Under the pieces are notes generated by a model. That model ran no database searches, was not told the DNA's origin, and saw only the letters and a list, made by a program, of their open reading frames with translations. Shown here piece by piece: positions 60,049-64,000 of a stretch of 64,000 nt of DNA; within the stretch, counting starts at the first letter, position 1; each line of letters begins with the position of its first letter. Position numbers and translations under genes: made by a program. This stretch comes from Candidatus Binatia bacterium (GTDB lineage Bacteria > Desulfobacterota > Binatia > Bin18): NCBI GenBank assembly GCA_022820725.1, contig JAJEFA010000014.1, positions 124,001-188,000 of the forward strand, read 5' to 3'.

Positions 60049-61191
60049 TTATCCTGTACGGATCGCGTCAAGCTCCTCAAACAGACGGTCAATCTCGTCT
60101 TCCGTGGTGTAAAAATGGGGTGAAATACGGAGACCGCAGCGCGGGCGGTAATCGACAAAAACTCGCCGGGCGACGAGTTGCGCTTCGGCTTGGGCCGCAC
60201 CGTCAAAGTCGATACACACCAGACCACCGCGTTCCTGGGCGTCTTGCGGCGTGTTGATATGAAGACCACGGGCAAGCGCACCGTCGATCAAGCGCTGGCA
60301 TAACTCGATATTGCGTTGCCGAATCTGTTCCACGCCAACCTCAAGAAGAATCTCGTAGCCGGAGCGGGCGGCATAGATGGCTGACATGCCGGGCGTACCG
60401 CCCAGAAAGCGCCGCGCACTGTGGGCGTAGTCAATATCATCGCCAAAGGCAAAGGGCTGCTCCTGCGAGAACCAGCCGGTCATCACAGGACGGCGTGACA
60501 GCAATTGGTCCGGACGGACGTATAGATAGGCCGCCCCCGGTCCGCCGCATAACCATTTATGGGAGCCGCCGACCACAAAGTCGGCCTGCCAGGCCTGTAC
60601 GTCGATTGGGACGGTTCCAACGGTTTGATAGGCATCGACAATAACCTGGGCGCCACGTGCATGAGCGGCCTGAACGATGGGGGCGATATCGATCAATGCG
60701 CCCGAGCGGTAGAGACCGTGGTCCAGGACCAGGAGCAGCGTCTCGTCGTCAATGGCCTCGATAAAGCGTTCGGCTGGTTGTCGAATGCCGTCCGGAGAGG
60801 GGATCATCACCGGCTGGGCGCCGTACCGGGCTCGGGACTGAATATTATAGTGCAGGGTGGGAAAGGTCAGTTCGGCGTACAGAATTTTATTGCGCGTGCC
60901 GCCGAAGTCGAAGCAGGAGAGCGCGGCGCTAAACAGGGCGGACACATTCTGGTGCATGACCACGCTACCCGGCTCAGCGTTGAGAAACCGACCAATGAGG
61001 CCGGCAGTTTCCTCGAAAAATCCCATCCAGCGATCCCACACCGCACTCCCTTCCTGCTGCCAGCTTGCGGCATACTCGTGCAGCCGGTCCGTCGTGGCCC
61101 TGGGCATCGCGCCCATGGAATGGGAAATCAGATAGGTCGAGGTTTCGAGAATGGGAAACGCCGTCCGCCAGCGAGATAGATCATGTATCAT
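60049..61191 (-). CDS. PLP-dependent class V aminotransferase, kynureninase-like
   Basis: 380 residues from MIHDLSRWRTAFPIL. PLP-lysine in FVVGGSHKWLCGGPGAAYLYV; the phosphate-binding region in VVMHQNVSALFSAAL; the pattern IVDAYQTVGTVPIDV is typical of the kynureninase/class V group. It overlaps the 3' end of tryptophan dioxygenase by 11 bases (GGAGGG within that gene precedes the ATG), so a kynurenine pathway is likely; kynurenine would give anthranilate. Formamidase is not in the window. Confidence 0.88.
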   Translation of the reverse strand: MIHDLSRWRTAFPILETSTYLISHSMGAMPRATTDRLHEYAASWQQEGSAVWDRWMGFFEETAGLIGRFLNAEPGSVVMHQNVSALFSAALSCFDFGGTRNKILYAELTFPTLHYNIQSRARYGAQPVMIPSPDGIRQPAERFIEAIDDETLLLVLDHGLYRSGALIDIAPIVQAAHARGAQVIVDAYQTVGTVPIDVQAWQADFVVGGSHKWLCGGPGAAYLYVRPDQLLSRRPVMTGWFSQEQPFAFGDDIDYAHSARRFLGGTPGMSAIYAARSGYEILLEVGVEQIRQRNIELCQRLIDGALARGLHINTPQDAQERGGLVCIDFDGAAQAEAQLVARRVFVDYRPRCGLRISPHFYTTEDEIDRLFEELDAIRTG

Positions 61192-62011
61192 ACGGCCCTC
61201 CGCCAAGTTGGGTTCTGACACCCCAGAGAATAGGGAAAAAACGGACGCTGACCCGCCCCTGAAGATAGCGGACGCCTGGGGCCTGGAAAGACGCGCGACC
61301 GACCAGTTTTCCGGTGTATGCGTCTCCCGTACCGGGCTTTGCGCCAACCATACGCTCGGCCATTAAGGCGTGACGGGAGCGCCAGATACAAAACTGTTCG
61401 TCATATTCAACCATGACTTCACACAACTGGTGCAGGTCCAAATACCGGGGGTCGGTATAAATGTGCTCAACCGCCCGTTCCTGTTGCTCCACTGTATCCG
61501 TGGCAAAGCCGCGGCTGTGCAAGAGTTCGCAAAATGCGCTCCACAGGTTGGGACCGTCATAGGCCGTCTGGAGCCGCTGCCGGGAAGCCTCACTCCCGGC
61601 GAACACCTCAAAGAAGCGTTCGTCGCGGAGGCCGGACAGGAATTCGAGCTCTCGAAACTGTAAGGACTGCAAGCCGCTGGCCGGTCTGAGCAAATCGCGA
61701 AACTCCAGAAAGTGCACCGGCGACATGGTTTCCAGCACCTGGACCTGCTGAATCATCACTCGCTCGATCTCAATGAGTCGCCGTATCAGCCAAATCGCCT
61801 GTCGCACCCGCCCGGCCCGCAGATGGCCGATGATGGTACGGACTTCGTACAGCAGCAACCGAAACCAGAGTTCATAGCTTTGATGAACGATGATGAACTG
61901 AAGTTCATCATGAGCAGGCGGGTTGGACTGGAGTGTCTGGAGGCTGAGCAGTTCCGGCAGGCGGAGGTAGGATTCATATGTCAGGTCCGGTTTGGCCTGT
62001 GGCATGGCCAT
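61181..62011 (-). CDS. kynA: Tryptophan 2,3-dioxygenase
   Basis: 276 residues. FIIVHQSYELWFRLLLYEV holds the heme-pocket His and Tyr, LQFRELEFLSGL follows, and the heme axial His lies in RSRHALMAERMVG. The family segment FPILWGVRTQLGGG is near the end. It oxidises tryptophan to N-formylkynurenine with heme and O2. Overlaps the kynureninase-like gene at 61181-61191. The loop GAKPGTGDAYTGKLVGRASF is looser than in model TDOs. Confidence 0.9.
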   Translation of the reverse strand: MAMPQAKPDLTYESYLRLPELLSLQTLQSNPPAHDELQFIIVHQSYELWFRLLLYEVRTIIGHLRAGRVRQAIWLIRRLIEIERVMIQQVQVLETMSPVHFLEFRDLLRPASGLQSLQFRELEFLSGLRDERFFEVFAGSEASRQRLQTAYDGPNLWSAFCELLHSRGFATDTVEQQERAVEHIYTDPRYLDLHQLCEVMVEYDEQFCIWRSRHALMAERMVGAKPGTGDAYTGKLVGRASFQAPGVRYLQGRVSVRFFPILWGVRTQLGGGPYDT

Positions 62012-62098
62012 TATTGTACTGCCGAAGGGAGGGGAGGAGCAATCGGGATTTTACCGGATTTGGGACGTAGGGCCAGAGACGGTCATGGGAAAAAACGT

Positions 62099-63217
62099 TT
62101 ACCCCCGTAGCCCTGCCTGGCGCATCAGCGGCATGACGCGCTCGCCGAAATACTTCAGCTCTTCGTTATAATCCAGCCAGGAGACAATCAGCCCTTCAAT
62201 ACCGGTGCCGGCCAGCTTGACCATTTCATCAACGACCTGCTCCGGCGTGCCGACCAGGGGATAGCCACCCCAGCCGGCAATGAAGCGTTCGGCAAACTGG
62301 GTGAGAGTTGCTTCGCTGAACGACTGACTCTCGACGCCAAGCAGGTTCAGGATATTGCGGGCCGCGGTCCAGTCGCCTTTTTCAACAACGTAATCATAGG
62401 CCTGTTTGGCTTCTTTTTCCGTGTCGCGGCAGACGACAAAACCGTAGGACATCATGCCGATCTCCCGACCATAGGCATTGGCCTGCTTTTTCACATCCGC
62501 GACGATCTCTTTACCGTGCTCCAGGGTATCGACCTGGATAAAATTAAAGTCCACTTCACGCGCGGAGAAATCCTGGCCGGCGGGCGAGAAGCCGGCGTTA
62601 ATCAGAGCCGGATAGGGCTGTTGGACCGGCTTGGGCAGCAAATAGCCGTCTTTGACCTGGAAGAACTCGCCCGCGTGATCAAAATTCTGCTCGGTCCACA
62701 GACGCTTGATAACCCGGAGCCACTCGCCGGCGTACTGGTAGCGCTCGTCGTGTTCCATCTGCTTGGCCGCAAACATTTCCATCTCCGGTGAGAACCAGCC
62801 GCACACAATGTTCAGGCCCCAGCGCCCATGGGAGATATGGTCAATCGTTGCGCCCTGTTTGGCGGCCATAATCGGATGAATGGTGGGGACGTGCGAGGTG
62901 GAGAAGAGCATAATATTTTTGGTCTGGGTAGCCATGGCCGTGGCCCAGGTATAGGTCTCCATGCAGGTCCCATTAAAATCGGTGCTCCCGCCAAAGCCTT
63001 TCCAGCGTCCGACGGGTACCAGGAGTTCGAATCCCAGGTCATCGGCCTGCTGGGAAATCAACACGCTGTGTTCATAGGTGGGCTCAAAGGTGGACTCGGC
63101 ATGCGTGATGGTACACCCATAACTACAGTTCTGACCAAAAATGCCCAGCTTCATTTTGTTATCGTTAAAGACGGGGACGTGCTGGCGGCGATATGCTTTG
63201 ATGTCGTCTGGATGCAT
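62099..63217 (-). CDS. LLM class flavin-dependent monooxygenase (RutA/SfnG-like)
   Basis: 372 residues. MKLGIFGQNCSYGCTITHAE, TKNIMLFSTSHVPTIHPIMAAKQGATIDHISHGRWGLNIVCGW and QPYPALINAGFSPAGQDFSAREVDFNFIQV match FMNH2-dependent monooxygenases of the RutA/dimethylsulfone/alkanesulfonate branch. It would need a flavin reductase elsewhere. It lies 87 bp upstream of tryptophan dioxygenase on the same strand; a shared pathway is possible but not shown. Confidence 0.92.
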   Translation of the reverse strand: MHPDDIKAYRRQHVPVFNDNKMKLGIFGQNCSYGCTITHAESTFEPTYEHSVLISQQADDLGFELLVPVGRWKGFGGSTDFNGTCMETYTWATAMATQTKNIMLFSTSHVPTIHPIMAAKQGATIDHISHGRWGLNIVCGWFSPEMEMFAAKQMEHDERYQYAGEWLRVIKRLWTEQNFDHAGEFFQVKDGYLLPKPVQQPYPALINAGFSPAGQDFSAREVDFNFIQVDTLEHGKEIVADVKKQANAYGREIGMMSYGFVVCRDTEKEAKQAYDYVVEKGDWTAARNILNLLGVESQSFSEATLTQFAERFIAGWGGYPLVGTPEQVVDEMVKLAGTGIEGLIVSWLDYNEELKYFGERVMPLMRQAGLRG

Positions 63218-63363
63218 GGGGGTTCCTTTATCTGGGTCGTTGGGTCATAGGGTCTTTGGGGTCCTTTGGGTCTATTAAGTCGTTGAGGTGCCTCTTGTAT
63301 TTCTCCCATGCCTATGTCTTTGTGAGCAGGGTCAAAAAAGAATGTAAACGATTTGGGACGCGG
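63218..63363. other. Divergent gap with irregular GGGTC repeats
   Basis: Between 63233 and 63272 the bases GGGTC recur at irregular intervals (TGGGTCGTTGGGTCATAGG). This is the likely promoter region for the LLM gene and for the ferredoxin-like gene; no exact boxes can be fixed. Confidence 0.3.
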
Positions 63364-63714
63364 GTGGGAAAACTCGAAATTCATATCTGTACCAAGACCA
63401 AGTGTACGAACAGAACGGTTGAGGTCAAGGTCCGCAGCGTCGATGCTGCGCCGGGTGTCCATACCGGGCTCACGCTACTGGCCGAGGTGCAGAAACTTGT
63501 TGCTGAACAGCGGCTCGAAGGGGCGACGGAAGTCCGCGAGGCCACGTGTATGTCGAGCTGTCCGGTCGGCCCACGGCTCGACCTGATGCAGGACGACATG
63601 CGGGTGCGCTATATCAAACGCCAACGCCCAACAGGTCGGCCGGATTTTGTCACGTGGAGTTCGATAGATAGTATTGAGAACGAGATTCGGAACTGGTTGG
63701 GAGAGCGAATGTAA
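63364..63714 (+). CDS. Thioredoxin-like [2Fe-2S] ferredoxin
   Basis: 116 residues from the GTG at 63364 (VGKLEIHICTKTKC); a longer in-frame reading from 63256 is less native. Cysteines in ICTKTKC and ATCMSSCPVGP give the C-x-C ... C-x3-C pattern of thioredoxin-fold 2Fe-2S ferredoxins. The end DFVTWSSIDSIENEIRNWLGERM is typical. Electron carrier; partner unknown. Followed by the MlrC gene after 13 bp. Confidence 0.72.
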   Translation: MGKLEIHICTKTKCTNRTVEVKVRSVDAAPGVHTGLTLLAEVQKLVAEQRLEGATEVREATCMSSCPVGPRLDLMQDDMRVRYIKRQRPTGRPDFVTWSSIDSIENEIRNWLGERM

Positions 63715-63727
63715 AGGAAGGGCATCT

Positions 63728-64000
63728 ATGCGGGTAGCCGTTGGTGGATATCTGGTCGCCGTGAATACCTTTGCCACCCAAAAGATGGGGCTGGGCCTGT
63801 TTCAGCGGGCAACGCTGAGCGGAGAGCGGGTGCTGCGGATGGGCGGCGCTCAGGGCTCGATTGCCGGCTTTCTGCACGGAGCGCGGCAGTATCATTGGGA
63901 TATTGTTCCGCTTCAGTTTGTGGTGCCCGGCGTTGGGGGCAAGGTGACGACGGAAGCACATGAAGCGGCTAAAGCCGGCTTTCTCGATCTTTTGCGTAAG
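63728..64000 (+). CDS. M81-family metallopeptidase (MlrC-like), 3' end cut by window edge
   Basis: 91 codons to the edge. MRVAVGGYLVAVNTFATQKM corresponds to the MlrC opening (MRIAVG-F-HETNTFAP), then GGAQGSIAGFLHGARQYHWDIVP. It belongs to the microcystinase C family of zinc peptidases; the usual length is about 490 residues. The H-E of HETNTF reads V-A here, so a metal ligand may be missing. AAGGAAG precedes the ATG. Confidence 0.78.
   Translation, partial: MRVAVGGYLVAVNTFATQKMGLGLFQRATLSGERVLRMGGAQGSIAGFLHGARQYHWDIVPLQFVVPGVGGKVTTEAHEAAKAGFLDLLRK

Overview
The window reads as a chromosomal segment of a GC-rich, metabolically versatile, probably Gram-negative heterotroph. It has lipoprotein signals, an OmpR/EnvZ-type two-component pair and many CoA-ester, aromatic and flavin/F420-type oxidoreductase genes. 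The mix of CoxLMS-like hydroxylase, CaiB CoA-transferase, LLM oxidoreductases, MlrC, NIPSNAP and many toxin-antitoxin loci recalls uncultured soil or sponge-symbiont lineages (Tectomicrobia/Rokubacteria/deltaproteobacterial style). That is an inference from gene content; there is no rRNA or other taxonomic marker here. No tRNA, rRNA, CRISPR array or intact insertion sequence was seen.

1-13 kb: a gamma-glutamyltransferase (cut by the left edge), a DUF1232 protein, a response regulator/sensor kinase pair with a small exported protein, scattered catabolic enzymes (MaoC hydratase, nitroreductase, ureidoglycolate lyase, SDR), a decayed DUF4258/YgiT toxin-antitoxin pair, an AbiTii-like remnant, and a three-subunit molybdenum hydroxylase operon (coxM-coxS-coxL order).

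13-17 kb: the most novel region. An ECF sigma factor overlaps a gene that fuses an anti-sigma zinc finger, an O6-methylguanine-DNA methyltransferase (PCHR) and an Ada-type four-cysteine phosphotriester-sensing domain. An alkyltransferase-like protein (PWQR) lies 1.5 kb downstream. Together they suggest a sigma/anti-sigma switch that senses DNA alkylation.

17-32 kb: LLM oxidoreductase, CoA-transferase, quinone oxidoreductase, GST, antitoxin fragments and a restriction-enzyme fragment, Rieske oxygenase, MFS transporter, TPR lipoprotein, CDP-alcohol phosphatidyltransferase, a MazF-type TA pair, CaiB and a permease.

32.7-39.3 kb: an accessory island of TA modules, gene fragments (VapC, HsdS C-terminus, AAA ATPase, DndA-like cysteine desulfurase), an HNH restriction enzyme and at least seven copies of a family of short repeats that abut or terminate the genes. 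A second, MITE-like repeat family flanks the island.

39-64 kb: membrane proteins, APH-like kinase, serine hydrolase, YefM-YoeB, an S9 peptidase, and a carboxymuconolactone decarboxylase/AhpD-like gene. The second redox cysteine of that gene is an in-frame TGA followed by a SECIS-like hairpin, so it is a candidate selenoprotein with a CxxU motif. Next come a 2-aminophenol meta-cleavage operon (amnC-amnB-amnA type), rhodanese, an RsbW-like kinase, an AAA15 ATPase/TOPRIM defence-like pair, acyl-CoA carboxylase, NIPSNAP, CobW GTPase, Phd-VapC, an IS3 remnant, a thiolase-like/DUF35 pair, tryptophan dioxygenase with a kynureninase-like enzyme, a second LLM oxidoreductase, a thioredoxin-like ferredoxin and the start of an MlrC metallopeptidase.
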